From assembly GCF_000244915.1 (NCBI RefSeq), contig NZ_CM001442.1:2480001-2544000 (forward strand): a stretch of DNA of 64,000 nt, in the 5' to 3' direction. The notes beneath the pieces were generated by a model. It had not been told where the DNA came from, did not search any database, and saw only the letters and a program-made list of their open reading frames with translations. Of this stretch, positions 7,852 through 18,051 are shown one piece after another (within the stretch, counting starts at the first letter, position 1; every line of letters begins with the position of its first letter). The DNA comes from Bradyrhizobium sp. WSM471. Lineage in GTDB: Bacteria > Pseudomonadota > Alphaproteobacteria > Rhizobiales > Xanthobacteraceae. The position numbers were made by a program, and so were the translations under genes.

Positions 7852-8987
7852 CCGTGACACTCGATCACGTGACCCGGACTGTCGACGGCATCCCACACAT
7901 CCGCGACGTCTCGCTGACGCTCGAGAGCGGCACGCTCAACGTGCTGCTCGGGCCGACGCTGTCGGGCAAGACCTCGATCATGCGGCTGCTCGCTGGCCTC
8001 GACAAGCCGACATCGGGCAAGCTGCTGGTCAATGGCAAGGACGTCACCGGTGTTGACGTGCGCCAGCGCTCGGTCGCCATGGTCTATCAGCAGTTCATCA
8101 ACTACCCCTCGCTGTCGGTCTACGAGAACATCGCTTCGCCCTTGCGCGTGCAGGGCAAGCCGCGCGCCGAGATCGAGGCGCGGGTCGCGGAAGCCGCCCG
8201 GCTGCTCCGGCTCGAGCCGTTCCTGAAGCGCACGCCGCTCCAGCTTTCCGGCGGCCAGCAGCAGCGAACCGCTATGGCGCGCGCGCTGGTGAAGGGCGCT
8301 GACCTCGTGCTGCTCGACGAGCCGCTCGCCAATCTCGACTACAAGCTGCGCGAGGAGCTGCGCACCGAATTGCCGCGCATCTTCGAGGCGTCCGGCGCGA
8401 TCTTCGTTTATGCAACCACCGAGCCGACCGAGGCGCTGCTGCTCGGCGGCAACACGGTGTGCATGTGGGAGGGGAAGGCGCTCCAGATCGGCGAGACGCC
8501 GAGCGTTTACCGGCGGCCGCAGACCTTGCGGGTCGCGCAGGTATTCTCTGATCCGCCGCTCAATCTCGTCGGCATCGAGAAGAAGAACGGCTCCGTGCAA
8601 TATGCGGGTGGCATTGCCGCGCCGGCGTCTGGTCTCTATTCCTCGCTCGCGGACGGCGCTTATCGCGTCGGATTTCGCGCCCATCAGCTCGCGCTTGCCA
8701 ATGGCGAGACTGACCGCCACGCCTTCCATGCCACGGTAACGGTGACCGAGATCACCGGTTCGGAGAGTTTCGTGCATCTGACCCGCGACGGATCGAACTG
8801 GGTGGCCGTGCTGCACGGCGTGCACGAGTTCGAGCCCGGCCAGACACTCGATGCCGTGCTCGATCCCAACGACGTCTTCGTTTTCGATGCGGCAGACCGT
8901 TTGGTCGCCGCTCCCGGTCCCATAGCGTTTTCAAGCGAAGTGCCGAGCGGTTCGCGTGAAGAAAACGCGTCAAAGAAAAAAGCCTGA
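7848..8987 (+). CDS. glpS: Glycerol ABC transporter ATPase subunit GlpS, with degenerate ATP site
   Basis: A 379-residue ATPase of the MalK/UgpC type with a C-terminal TOBE/OB regulatory region. The Q-loop (VYQQF), a canonical signature LSGGQ (133–137), Walker B LLDEP (D157, E158) and D-loop NLD are present. Two key positions differ: Walker A reads GPTLSGKT (35–42), with leucine at the second conserved glycine, and the H-loop reads YATTEP, with threonine (T191) where the switch histidine should be. Its own nucleotide site is therefore probably inactive. It is followed 12 bases later by a second ATPase with the complementary defect. Confidence 0.9.
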   Translation: MTVTLDHVTRTVDGIPHIRDVSLTLESGTLNVLLGPTLSGKTSIMRLLAGLDKPTSGKLLVNGKDVTGVDVRQRSVAMVYQQFINYPSLSVYENIASPLRVQGKPRAEIEARVAEAARLLRLEPFLKRTPLQLSGGQQQRTAMARALVKGADLVLLDEPLANLDYKLREELRTELPRIFEASGAIFVYATTEPTEALLLGGNTVCMWEGKALQIGETPSVYRRPQTLRVAQVFSDPPLNLVGIEKKNGSVQYAGGIAAPASGLYSSLADGAYRVGFRAHQLALANGETDRHAFHATVTVTEITGSESFVHLTRDGSNWVAVLHGVHEFEPGQTLDAVLDPNDVFVFDAADRLVAAPGPIAFSSEVPSGSREENASKKKA

Positions 8988-8999
8988 GGGAGATGCGAC

Positions 9000-10085
9000 A
9001 TGGCCCGCATTGACCTCGTCGATCTCGCGCACTCCTACGGCGGCAATGACGCGCCGCAGGACAGCTTTGCTCTCAAGCCTGTCACCATGACCTGGCGGCA
9101 GGGTGGCGCCTACGCGCTGCTCGGGCCGTCCGGCTGCGGCAAGACCACGCTGCTCAACGTCATCTCCGGCATCATCACGCCGTCGCGGGGAAAAATCCTG
9201 TTCGACGGCGAGGACATCACACCGCTGTCAACCCAGAAGCGCAACATCGCCCAGGTGTTCCAGTTTCCGGTGATCTACGACACCATGACGGTGGGGCAAA
9301 ATCTGGCGTTCCCTTTGAAGAACCGCGGCGTGCCGAAGGCCGAGATCGACAAGCGCGTCGCCGAGATCGGCCGCCTGCTCGACCTCGAGCCCTATCTGAA
9401 CCGCAAGGCGACGCGGCTCACCGCCGATGCAAAGCAGAAGATCTCGCTCGGCCGCGGCCTCGTCCGCTCCGACGTCGCCGCCGTGCTGTTCGACGAGCCG
9501 CTCACCGTGATCGACCCCGAGCTGAAATGGCAGCTCCGCTCCAAGCTCAAGGCGCTGCATCGCGAGCTCGACCTGACGATGATCTACGTCACCCACGACC
9601 AGACCGAAGCGCTGACCTTTGCCGACACCGTGGTGGTCATGCATGACGGCCGCGTGGTGCAGAGCGGCACGCCGGCCGAGCTGTTCGACAAGCCCGCGCA
9701 CACCTTCGTCGGCTATTTCATCGGCTCGCCCGGCATGAACGTCCTGCCGGCCGAGGTGAGGGGCCGCGAGGCCAAGATCGGCGATCACGTGATCACGCTC
9801 AACCGCAGCTACGACAAGCTGCCTGATGGCGCGAAGATCGAGATCGGCGTCCGTCCGGAATTCGTTGAGGCCGTCGCGCCTGCGCCCGGCCTGCTCAGTG
9901 CGAAGATTGAACGCGTCGACGACCTCGGCCGTATCCGCTTCGCGCGCGCGCGCCTCGGTGACGCAAAACTCGCAGCGCGCGCGCCGGCCGGCTTCATCAG
10001 TCCGGACGGCACGGCCGGCCTGAAATTCGACCCGTCGCACGTCCACGTCTATGCCGACAGCCTTCTGGTGGAGGGAGCCGCCTGA
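9000..10085 (+). CDS. glpT: Glycerol ABC transporter ATPase subunit GlpT, with degenerate signature motif
   Basis: A 361-residue ATPase paralogous to the preceding gene. Walker A is canonical (GPSGCGKT, 42–49), Walker B is LFDEP (D165, E166) and the H-loop histidine is intact in YVTHDQ (H199). The ABC signature is lost: LTADA (140–144) replaces LSGGQ. The D-loop is also atypical (VID). In a head-to-tail dimer with GlpS, its intact Walker site would face the GlpS LSGGQ, giving one competent and one dead site. The name follows the rhizobial glpSTPQUV system and is not the E. coli GlpT antiporter. The stop overlaps the permease start as ATGA. Confidence 0.9.
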   Translation: MARIDLVDLAHSYGGNDAPQDSFALKPVTMTWRQGGAYALLGPSGCGKTTLLNVISGIITPSRGKILFDGEDITPLSTQKRNIAQVFQFPVIYDTMTVGQNLAFPLKNRGVPKAEIDKRVAEIGRLLDLEPYLNRKATRLTADAKQKISLGRGLVRSDVAAVLFDEPLTVIDPELKWQLRSKLKALHRELDLTMIYVTHDQTEALTFADTVVVMHDGRVVQSGTPAELFDKPAHTFVGYFIGSPGMNVLPAEVRGREAKIGDHVITLNRSYDKLPDGAKIEIGVRPEFVEAVAPAPGLLSAKIERVDDLGRIRFARARLGDAKLAARAPAGFISPDGTAGLKFDPSHVHVYADSLLVEGAA

Positions 10086-10987
10086 TGGACAAGACCGTCA
10101 ACCAAAAAGCGTGGTTCCTGGTGCTGCCAGTGTTCCTGGTCGTCGCCTTCTCGGCGGTGCTGCCGTTGATGACGGTGGTGAACTATTCAATGCAAGACAC
10201 CTTCGGCAACAACCAGTTCTTCTGGAATGGTGTCGGCTGGTTCAAGGAATTGCTCGATCCCTCGAGCGATCTCGGCGGCCGCTTCCTGGCCTCGCTCGGC
10301 CGCAATCTGTTCTTCTCGCTGGTGATCCTTGCAATTGAGGTGCCGCTCGGCATCGTCGTCGCGCTGTCGATGCCGCGCCAGGGTTGGACGGTCGCGGCCT
10401 GCCTCGTCATCCTCGCGTTGCCGCTGCTGATCCCGTGGAACGTGGTCGGCACGATCTGGCAGATCTTTGGCCGCCCCGACATCGGCCTGCTCGGCTATGT
10501 CCTCAATGCCATCGGCATCGACTACAATTACGTCTCCAACGACATCGACGCCTGGGTCACTGTCATCGTGATGGACGTCTGGCACTGGACCAGCCTGGTC
10601 GCGCTGCTCTGCTACGCCGGCCTGAAGTCGATTCCCGAAGCCTATTATCAGGCGGCGCAGATCGATGGCGCCTCGCGCTGGGCGGTGTTCAAGGCGATCC
10701 AGCTGCCGAAGATGAACCGCGTGCTGCTGATCGCCGTGCTGCTGCGTTTCATGGACAGTTTCATGATCTACACCGAGCCGTTCGTGGTGACGGGTGGCGG
10801 GCCCGGCAATTCGACGACCTTCGTGTCGATCGAACTGGTCAAGATCGCGCTGGGCCAGTTCGACCTCGGCAAGGCCGCCGCACTGTCGCTGGTCTACAAC
10901 CTCATCATCCTGATCGTCTGCTGGATCTTCTACACCGTCATGACCAATGCCGGCGCCGAGCGGAAGCCGCAGGAAGGAGCCGCGTGA
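10085..10987 (+). CDS. glpP: Glycerol ABC transporter permease GlpP
   Basis: A 300-residue inner-membrane permease of the MalF/UgpA class with about six membrane helices. The cytoplasmic EAA loop that contacts the ATPases is visible as YYQAAQIDGASRWAVFKAI near residues 180–200. The first helix begins at residue 10. Start and stop both overlap neighbouring genes by ATGA junctions, so stoichiometric translation with GlpT and GlpQ is likely. A TGGGPGNST segment near residue 237 is typical of this permease family. Confidence 0.93.
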   Translation: MDKTVNQKAWFLVLPVFLVVAFSAVLPLMTVVNYSMQDTFGNNQFFWNGVGWFKELLDPSSDLGGRFLASLGRNLFFSLVILAIEVPLGIVVALSMPRQGWTVAACLVILALPLLIPWNVVGTIWQIFGRPDIGLLGYVLNAIGIDYNYVSNDIDAWVTVIVMDVWHWTSLVALLCYAGLKSIPEAYYQAAQIDGASRWAVFKAIQLPKMNRVLLIAVLLRFMDSFMIYTEPFVVTGGGPGNSTTFVSIELVKIALGQFDLGKAAALSLVYNLIILIVCWIFYTVMTNAGAERKPQEGAA

Positions 10988-11793
10988 TGCATTCGATCCC
11001 CGGCCGTCGCCTCATCATGGCGCTGTTCTTGATCTTCCTGCTGTTGCCGATCTACTGGCTCGTCAACATGAGCTTCAAGACCAATGCCGAGATCGTCTCG
11101 ACGATGACGCTGTGGCCGCACGCCCCGACGCTCCAGCACTACAAGCGCATCTTCACCGACGAGAGCTGGTATTCCGGCTATATCAACTCGCTGGAATATG
11201 TCGTCCTCAACACCATCATCTCGATCTCGGTGGCGCTGCCGGCGGCCTACGCGTTCTCGCGCTACCGTTTCCTCGGCGACAAGCATCTGTTCTTCTGGCT
11301 GCTGTCGAACCGCATGGCGCCGGCCGCGGTCTATGCACTGCCGTTCTTCAACCTCTATTCGGCGATCGGGCTGTTCGATACGCCCTGGGCGGTCGCGCTG
11401 GCGCACTGCATCTTCAACGTCCCGCTGGCGGTGTGGATCCTGGAAGGCTTCGTCTCCGGCGTGCCGCGCGAGATCGACGAGACCGCCTTCCTCGACGGCT
11501 ATTCCTTCCCGCGCTTCTTCATCAAGATCCTGGTGCCGCTGATTGCGAGCGGCATCGGCGTCGCCGCCTTCTTCTGTTTCATGTTCTCCTGGGTCGAGCT
11601 GCTGCTCGCGCGCACGCTGACCTCGGTGCAGGCCAAGCCGATCGCGGCGATCATGACGCGCACGGTGTCGGCTGCGGGCATGGACTGGGGCCTGCTGGCT
11701 GCGGCCGGCGTGCTGACCATCATCCCGGGCGCGCTCGTGATCTGGTTCGTCCGCAATTATATCGCGAGCGGTTTCGCGCTCGGTCGGGTGTAG
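10987..11793 (+). CDS. glpQ: Glycerol ABC transporter permease GlpQ
   Basis: A 268-residue MalG/UgpE-class permease with six predicted membrane helices; the first begins near residue 10 (IMALFLIFLLLPIYWL). Its EAA loop is IDETAFLDGYSFPRFFIKI. The open frame extends far upstream through the previous gene, but the ATG at 10987 overlapping the GlpP stop gives the family-length protein. It pairs with GlpP to form the membrane channel. The name follows the rhizobial system and does not mean a phosphodiesterase. Confidence 0.92.
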   Translation: MHSIPGRRLIMALFLIFLLLPIYWLVNMSFKTNAEIVSTMTLWPHAPTLQHYKRIFTDESWYSGYINSLEYVVLNTIISISVALPAAYAFSRYRFLGDKHLFFWLLSNRMAPAAVYALPFFNLYSAIGLFDTPWAVALAHCIFNVPLAVWILEGFVSGVPREIDETAFLDGYSFPRFFIKILVPLIASGIGVAAFFCFMFSWVELLLARTLTSVQAKPIAAIMTRTVSAAGMDWGLLAAAGVLTIIPGALVIWFVRNYIASGFALGRV

Positions 11794-11802
11794 GGGGCAT
11801 CA

Positions 11803-12132
11803 ATGGAATGGATTGCATGGATGGCCTGGACGCCGCCGACCGCGATCTTCTTTGTCGCGCTCGCCTGCACGCTTGCCGTGATGACCTGGCTCGGGATGGC
11901 TTATCCCGAAGCCGAACGCGTCGGCGTGCTGCGCATCCCGACCACGCGCGGCGACCGCCTGTTCATCTCCCTGATCACGGCAGCGGTCATCCATCTGCTC
12001 TGGATCGCTTTCGCCGGCACTGACGCCCTCGCCACGCTGCCGATCGGCGAGGACGGAGTTGAAATTTCGCGGCTTTGGATCGCATCAGGAATTTCGTTGG
12101 CCACGGCCGTGCTCATTTTTCGCACGGTCTAG
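11803..12132 (+). CDS. glpU: DUF2160 membrane protein GlpU
   Basis: A 109-residue integral membrane protein with three hydrophobic segments (about residues 13–35, 52–72 and 88–107). It matches DUF2160, a family found almost only inside glycerol ABC-transport operons. The known gene order glpSTPQUV places it between the second permease and the binding protein, exactly as here. Its role is not established; a small accessory subunit of the transporter is the natural guess. Confidence 0.88.
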   Translation: MEWIAWMAWTPPTAIFFVALACTLAVMTWLGMAYPEAERVGVLRIPTTRGDRLFISLITAAVIHLLWIAFAGTDALATLPIGEDGVEISRLWIASGISLATAVLIFRTV

Positions 12133-12205
12133 CCCGCGAAGGAACGGCCAGATCCGGGACCAACCCGGGTCTGTAAAAAGTTTGTCGCTGCAATGGAGGA
12201 ATAAC

Positions 12206-14002
<1,797 letters not shown>

Positions 14003-14021
14003 GGCACGTCTCATAACGACG

Positions 14022-14050
14022 AAAGGCCGGGAGCAATCCCGGCCTTTTTC
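14022..14050 (+). terminator. Rho-independent terminator of the glp operon
   Basis: A perfect hairpin AGGCCGGGA–GCAA–TCCCGGCCT is followed by TTTTTC. It lies 20 bases after the glpV stop and closes the operon. Confidence 0.93.
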
Positions 14051-14089
14051 TTGCTTTGCGTGACGTAGTACTCTCTCGATTATTCTCCG

Positions 14090-14192
14090 CTGTCATCGTC
14101 CGCGAAGGCGGACGATCCAGTATTCCAGAGGCGGTCGTGATCGAATCGAGAAGCCGCGGCGTACTGGATGCCCGCCTTCGCGGGCATGACAG
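14090..14192. repeat. Paired palindromic intergenic repeat (BIME-like), different family
   Basis: The outer arms CTGTCAT and ATGACAG enclose two hairpins, CGTCCGCGAAGGCGGACG and GCCCGCCTTCGCGGGC, and inner arms CCAGTA/TACTGG. The element lies in the convergent gap between glpV and the flavoprotein gene, after the terminator. The centre is variable spacer. Confidence 0.85.
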
Positions 14193-14202
14193 CTGTGCCC
14201 GC

Positions 14203-15303
14203 TTACTCCGCCGGCTCAGCCGCAAGCGTCGGATAGTCCGTGTATCCCTTCGCGCCGCCGCCGTAGAACGTGTTCTTGTCCCAATCGTTCAGCGTCGCGC
14301 CCGTCTTCAGCCGCTCGACCAGATCGGGGTTGGAAATGAAAGGCTTGCCGAAGGCGATGAGATCGGCCGCGTTCGCGTCCAGCACCTTGGTGGCAAGATC
14401 GAAATCATAGCCGTTGTTGGCGATGTAGGCGCCAGCGAAGCGCTTGCGCAGGCCCGCATAGTCGAACGGCGCGATGTCGCGCGGACCGCCGGTGGCACCT
14501 TCGACGACGTGGAGATAGACGAGCTTCAGCGCGGCGAGACCGTCGACGATATGGTCGTACAAGGCTTGCGGGTTCGAATCCGTGATGTCGTTGGCCGGCG
14601 TCACCGGCGAGATGCGGATGCCGGTGCGATCGGCGCCGGCCTCCGCCGCGACGGCCCTGGAGACTTCCAGCATCAGCCGCGCGCGGTTCTCGATGGAGCC
14701 GCCATAGGCATCGGTCCGCTTGTTGGTGCCGTCCTTGGCGAACTGCTCGAGCAGATAGCCGTTGGCGCCGTGGATCTCGACGCCGTCGAAGCCGGCCTCG
14801 AGTGCGTTCTTCGTGGCGCGCTTGAAATCGTCGATGATGCCCGGAATTTCGGAAAGCTCGAGCGCACGGGGCTCGGAGACGTCGGCGAAGCCGCCGTTGA
14901 CGAAGGTCTTGCCCTTGGCGCGGACCGCGCTCGGCGCCACCGGGGCTGCGCCATTGGCCTGAAGGTCGACGTGCGAGATGCGGCCGACATGCCAGAGCTG
15001 GATGAAGATCTTGCCGCCGCGCTGGTGCACCTGATCGGTGACCTTGCGCCAGCCGGCGACCTGCTCCTTGGTGTAGATGCCGGGGGTGTCCTGATAGCCC
15101 TGGCCCTGCTGCGAGACCTGGCTTGCTTCGGTGATCAGGAGGCCTGCGGACGCGCGCTGGGCGTAATAGTCGGCGGCGAGCGCGCCGGGTACGAAAGTGC
15201 CGGGAACGGCGCGGTTACGCGTCAACGGCGCCATCACGAAACGGTTGGCCAGCGTGATCGGGCCGAGCTTGTAGGTCTCAAACAATTTGGTCGAACGGCT
15301 CAT
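14203..15303 (-). CDS. Old-yellow-enzyme family alkene reductase (NemA-like)
   Basis: A 366-residue FMN-dependent, NADPH-using ene-reductase of the N-ethylmaleimide/xenobiotic reductase type. Seen motifs: MAPLTRNRA near residue 25, WHVGRISH near 105 for FMN and substrate contacts, and the catalytic/substrate-binding HGANGYLLEQF near 185 with SIENRAR following. The C-terminal phosphate-binding segment is DLIAFGKPFISNPDL. I chose the ATG at 15303 (MSRSTKLF), the family-standard start; no clear Shine–Dalgarno is visible. Length is standard. It stands alone, and likely detoxifies electrophilic enones or nitro compounds. Confidence 0.93.
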   Translation of the reverse strand: MSRSTKLFETYKLGPITLANRFVMAPLTRNRAVPGTFVPGALAADYYAQRASAGLLITEASQVSQQGQGYQDTPGIYTKEQVAGWRKVTDQVHQRGGKIFIQLWHVGRISHVDLQANGAAPVAPSAVRAKGKTFVNGGFADVSEPRALELSEIPGIIDDFKRATKNALEAGFDGVEIHGANGYLLEQFAKDGTNKRTDAYGGSIENRARLMLEVSRAVAAEAGADRTGIRISPVTPANDITDSNPQALYDHIVDGLAALKLVYLHVVEGATGGPRDIAPFDYAGLRKRFAGAYIANNGYDFDLATKVLDANAADLIAFGKPFISNPDLVERLKTGATLNDWDKNTFYGGGAKGYTDYPTLAAEPAE

Positions 15304-15473
15304 GGGAATGCTTCCAGGAGGTGAGAGGTCCGGAACACTTGTGCATCGCGGCAATCAGCGCAAGGGAGGAGCCATACGGAAACTGCAGGCGAGCTGCGCG
15401 GCAGGGCCCGCGCAGCATAAATCATGTGCAATTTGGGCGGCGGCAGCCGATTCCGGCCGCGCGCCCCACGAAC

Positions 15474-15977
15474 TCAGTTCAGGCCCATGAAATCGCGCTT
15501 GCCGATCTCGACGCCGTTGTGACGCAGGATGCCGTGAGCAGTCGCGGCGTGGAAATAGAAGTTCGGCAGCGAGAACGCGCTCAGGAATTGCTGACCCTTC
15601 ATGGTGATGGACTTGTCGGGGCCGGCCGGGAAGGTGACGTCTTTGGTATCAGCGCCTTCGAACTGCTCCGGCTTGAACGATTTTACGTAGTCGATGGTCT
15701 TCGCCAGGCGCTGCTTCAACTCGGCAAAGCTGGTCTCGGTGTCCGGTGTGGAGGGCACGTCGCTATGGGTCAGCCGGGCGCAACCTTTGGCTGCGAAATC
15801 GCTGACCAGCTGGATCTGCTTCGAGAGCGGCAGCATGTCGGGGAACAGGCGGGAGCCCAGCAGGACGCTCGGGTCGACCTTCTTGGCCGCACAATGTGCC
15901 TCGGCTTTCGTGAGCAGGCCGGTCAGGCTGTTCAGCATTTGCAAATAGGCGGGAACGACGGCGTCGTGGAAGGACAT
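15474..15977 (-). CDS. DUF1993 family protein
   Basis: A 167-residue protein matching DUF1993, a DinB-like four-helix bundle family. Seen: the family N-terminus MSFHDAVVPAYLQMLNSL, a central DFAAKGCARL helix and a C-terminal segment with NFYFHAATAHGILRHNG, whose histidines are in the position of a DinB-like metal site. The start at 15977 was chosen because the family begins there. Biochemical role is unknown. It is monocistronic by spacing. Confidence 0.85.
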   Translation of the reverse strand: MSFHDAVVPAYLQMLNSLTGLLTKAEAHCAAKKVDPSVLLGSRLFPDMLPLSKQIQLVSDFAAKGCARLTHSDVPSTPDTETSFAELKQRLAKTIDYVKSFKPEQFEGADTKDVTFPAGPDKSITMKGQQFLSAFSLPNFYFHAATAHGILRHNGVEIGKRDFMGLN

Positions 15978-16083
15978 GTGATGCTCGCTCTGTGGTGGGA
16001 ATCTCAGGAGAAACCTGAGCCACTCACATGGGAACCTCATGGAAAATTACAATCGCGGGAGCGGCTTGTGCGGTGCGAAAATT

Positions 16084-17406
16084 CTACCGCACCACCCCCG
16101 CCGGCTGCGCCTGCGCCGTGCCACCGCGCATCCGGGCCAAAAGCTCCGCGGTCGGCCAGGAATCCGCCGGCAGACCGTATTTGATCTGCATCGCCTTCAC
16201 CGCGGCGCGGCTCTGCTGGCCCAGCACGCCGTCGACCTTGCCGACGTTGAAACCCGCCTGGACCAGAAGCTGCTGCAATTGCTTGAGCTCGTTGAACGGC
16301 AGCTGCGCGACCGGTGTGGACGGCTTTCGCATCGGAGCCGCGCCCGCGATGCGAGTAGCGAGATAACCCGCGGTGGTCGAATAGATCAGCGAGTTATTCC
16401 ACTCCGTGTAGGCCGCGAAATTCGGGTACGCCATGAAGGCCGGACCAAAGCGCCCCATCGGCAGCAGCACGGAGGCCGCGAGATTGTCGTTCGGCAGCGG
16501 CCGGCCGTCGGGATAGGTCACGCCGAACTGCGCCCATTTCGAGCGCGGCAGTTGCACCGTGAGGTCGGTCTGATCCCATGGCAGGTTTTGCGGCACCTTG
16601 ATCTCCTCCAGCCACGGCTCACCGCGCCGCCACTTCAATCCGTTGGCGATGTAGTTCGCGGTGGAGCCGATCACGTCGTCCTCGCTGCGCAGCAGATCGC
16701 GTCGTCCGTCGCCGTCATAGTCGACGGCATAGTTGACGTAATGCACGGGCAGGAACTGGGTCTGTCCGAGCTCGCCGGCCCAGGAGCCGACCATCTCGTC
16801 GGGATGCAAATCGCCGCGGTCGATGATCTTCAGCGCCGCGATGGTCTCGTTCACGAACATCTCCGAGCGGCGGCAATCATAGGCCAGCGACACCAGGGAT
16901 TTCAGTGTCGGCAGATTGCCCATGTTGACGCCGAAATCGCTCTCCAGTCCCCAGAACGCGGCGATCACCGCCGGCGGCACGCCGTATTCCTTTTCGGCGC
17001 GCGCGAACGCCGCCGCATGTTGCTTGATGTGCTGCTGGCCGTTCTGCATGCGATAGGGCGCGGCCATGCGGCCGGCAAATTCGGTGAAGAGCTGGCCGAA
17101 CACGCGCTGGCCGCGGTCCCGATTGACGATGCCCTGGTCGTAGACGAGGTAAGGCGAGGTCGCCGCGATCGTCCGCTGCGACACGCCGGCGGCAACGGCC
17201 TGTTGTTTCACGTCGGCCAGAAACCGATCGAAATTCGCCCCGTTATGGCACGACGCCGCGCGCGGCGAGGGCGCAGTGGCCCTGGGGGCTGCAGGTTTTG
17301 CGGACGGCGGTGCAAGCTGGGCGGAGGCGGGAAGGGCGAGTGTGAGCAGGGCGGCGGCCGCGATCGTTGCGACCGCAAGGCGAGAACCAAGGCAGTTCGT
17401 CGGCAT
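16084..17406 (-). CDS. Lytic murein transglycosylase (MltB-like) with C-terminal peptidoglycan-binding domain
   Basis: A 440-residue exported enzyme that cleaves the MurNAc–GlcNAc bond of peptidoglycan to form 1,6-anhydromuropeptides. The signal peptide ends at ALPASA (28). A Pro/Ala linker leads to the SLT_2 catalytic domain (about 55–350), with the catalytic glutamate E155 in FWGLESDFG and the family motifs GELGQTQFLP and NYIANGLKW. A PG_binding_1 module occupies about 370–430 (FNVGKVDGVLGQQSR). No lipobox is visible, so it is probably a soluble periplasmic form. Confidence 0.93.
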   Translation of the reverse strand: MPTNCLGSRLAVATIAAAALLTLALPASAQLAPPSAKPAAPRATAPSPRAASCHNGANFDRFLADVKQQAVAAGVSQRTIAATSPYLVYDQGIVNRDRGQRVFGQLFTEFAGRMAAPYRMQNGQQHIKQHAAAFARAEKEYGVPPAVIAAFWGLESDFGVNMGNLPTLKSLVSLAYDCRRSEMFVNETIAALKIIDRGDLHPDEMVGSWAGELGQTQFLPVHYVNYAVDYDGDGRRDLLRSEDDVIGSTANYIANGLKWRRGEPWLEEIKVPQNLPWDQTDLTVQLPRSKWAQFGVTYPDGRPLPNDNLAASVLLPMGRFGPAFMAYPNFAAYTEWNNSLIYSTTAGYLATRIAGAAPMRKPSTPVAQLPFNELKQLQQLLVQAGFNVGKVDGVLGQQSRAAVKAMQIKYGLPADSWPTAELLARMRGGTAQAQPAGVVR

Positions 17407-17435
17407 CGATATCTCTGATACTGGGTGGATGAGCG

Positions 17436-17663
17436 CTAGGCCGCTAATACGGCGCGCTTGACGGCGAGTGGCAACGCGATGGAGCGGAACAACGTCTTCG
17501 GATACAAATAATCTTCGCCTGACTCATCGATGATGCGCAGCATGCCATGCTTGTCGGCCGCGGGGTCGCGCAACGCCTCATAGATCTTGCGCTTCTCGAG
17601 AGAGGCCGCATACCCCTCATTGTCCACACAGATCACCAATTGCTTGCTTCGCGACTTCGTCAT
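17436..17663 (-). CDS. Small conserved protein, partner of the following 76-residue gene
   Basis: A 75-residue soluble protein with a strand-like start (KQLVICVDNEGY), an ASLEKRKIYEAL helix and a DESGEDYLYPKTLF motif. I recall very similar small proteins in many rhizobial genomes, next to the same kind of partner, but know no function for them. The upstream partner gene ends five bases before this start, so they form a pair. The product has no signal peptide or membrane segment. Confidence 0.7.
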   Translation of the reverse strand: MTKSRSKQLVICVDNEGYAASLEKRKIYEALRDPAADKHGMLRIIDESGEDYLYPKTLFRSIALPLAVKRAVLAA

Positions 17664-17668
17664 GATTT

Positions 17669-17899
17669 TCAGAGCAGGCCCTTGAGCTTGAATTCCTTGC
17701 GGCCGATGCCGGCAGCCTCATACCAATGTATCTCAGCGATGTGGGTAGAGCCATCGGATAATCGCACCGGGGCAATGCCCTTGCGCTTTCGCCAACGTCC
17801 TCGCCCATAGATTCGGCGCAGCCGGGCGACCTCGCGGATGCCGGAGCCGCTGGCGAAGGTTTCGATCTCGGTAATCTCGCCGAGAATCTCGAAGTGCAT
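17669..17899 (-). CDS. Small conserved protein with RGRWRK(R/L)KG-type basic motif
   Basis: A 76-residue basic protein. It opens with a hydrophobic HFEILGEI strand, then [20 protein letters not shown], a strongly basic segment, and ends [13 protein letters not shown] with an AEIHWYEA motif between. The start at 17899 is an ATG. The family is recognisable from other alphaproteobacteria but has no known function; the basic patch suggests nucleic-acid contact (inference). It is the first gene of a two-gene unit. Confidence 0.72.
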   Translation of the reverse strand: MHFEILGEITEIETFASGSGIREVARLRRIYGRGRWRKRKGIAPVRLSDGSTHIAEIHWYEAAGIGRKEFKLKGLL

Positions 17900-18051
17900 G
17901 GCTTCGATCGTGCCCTTGGGTCCCTGCCTGGGTCAATAGCCGCGGCTCCGCGACGCACCCGGAAACCTTGCGGGCGGGCCGGGGTCATCCCTACCTCATG
18001 CTTGCCGGCCCGCAGCGCCTCCAGCGGCCACGGCCGGCCCGGGAGACGGCC

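Noticed and set aside
10384..10986. Upstream extension of the GlpQ frame through GlpP
   Set aside because: Out-of-frame reading of the GlpP gene; the ATG at 10987 gives the family N-terminus.
14056..15324. 422-codon plus-strand frame opposite the old yellow enzyme
   Set aside because: Starts inside the terminator/repeat region and is a shadow of the certain flavoenzyme gene.
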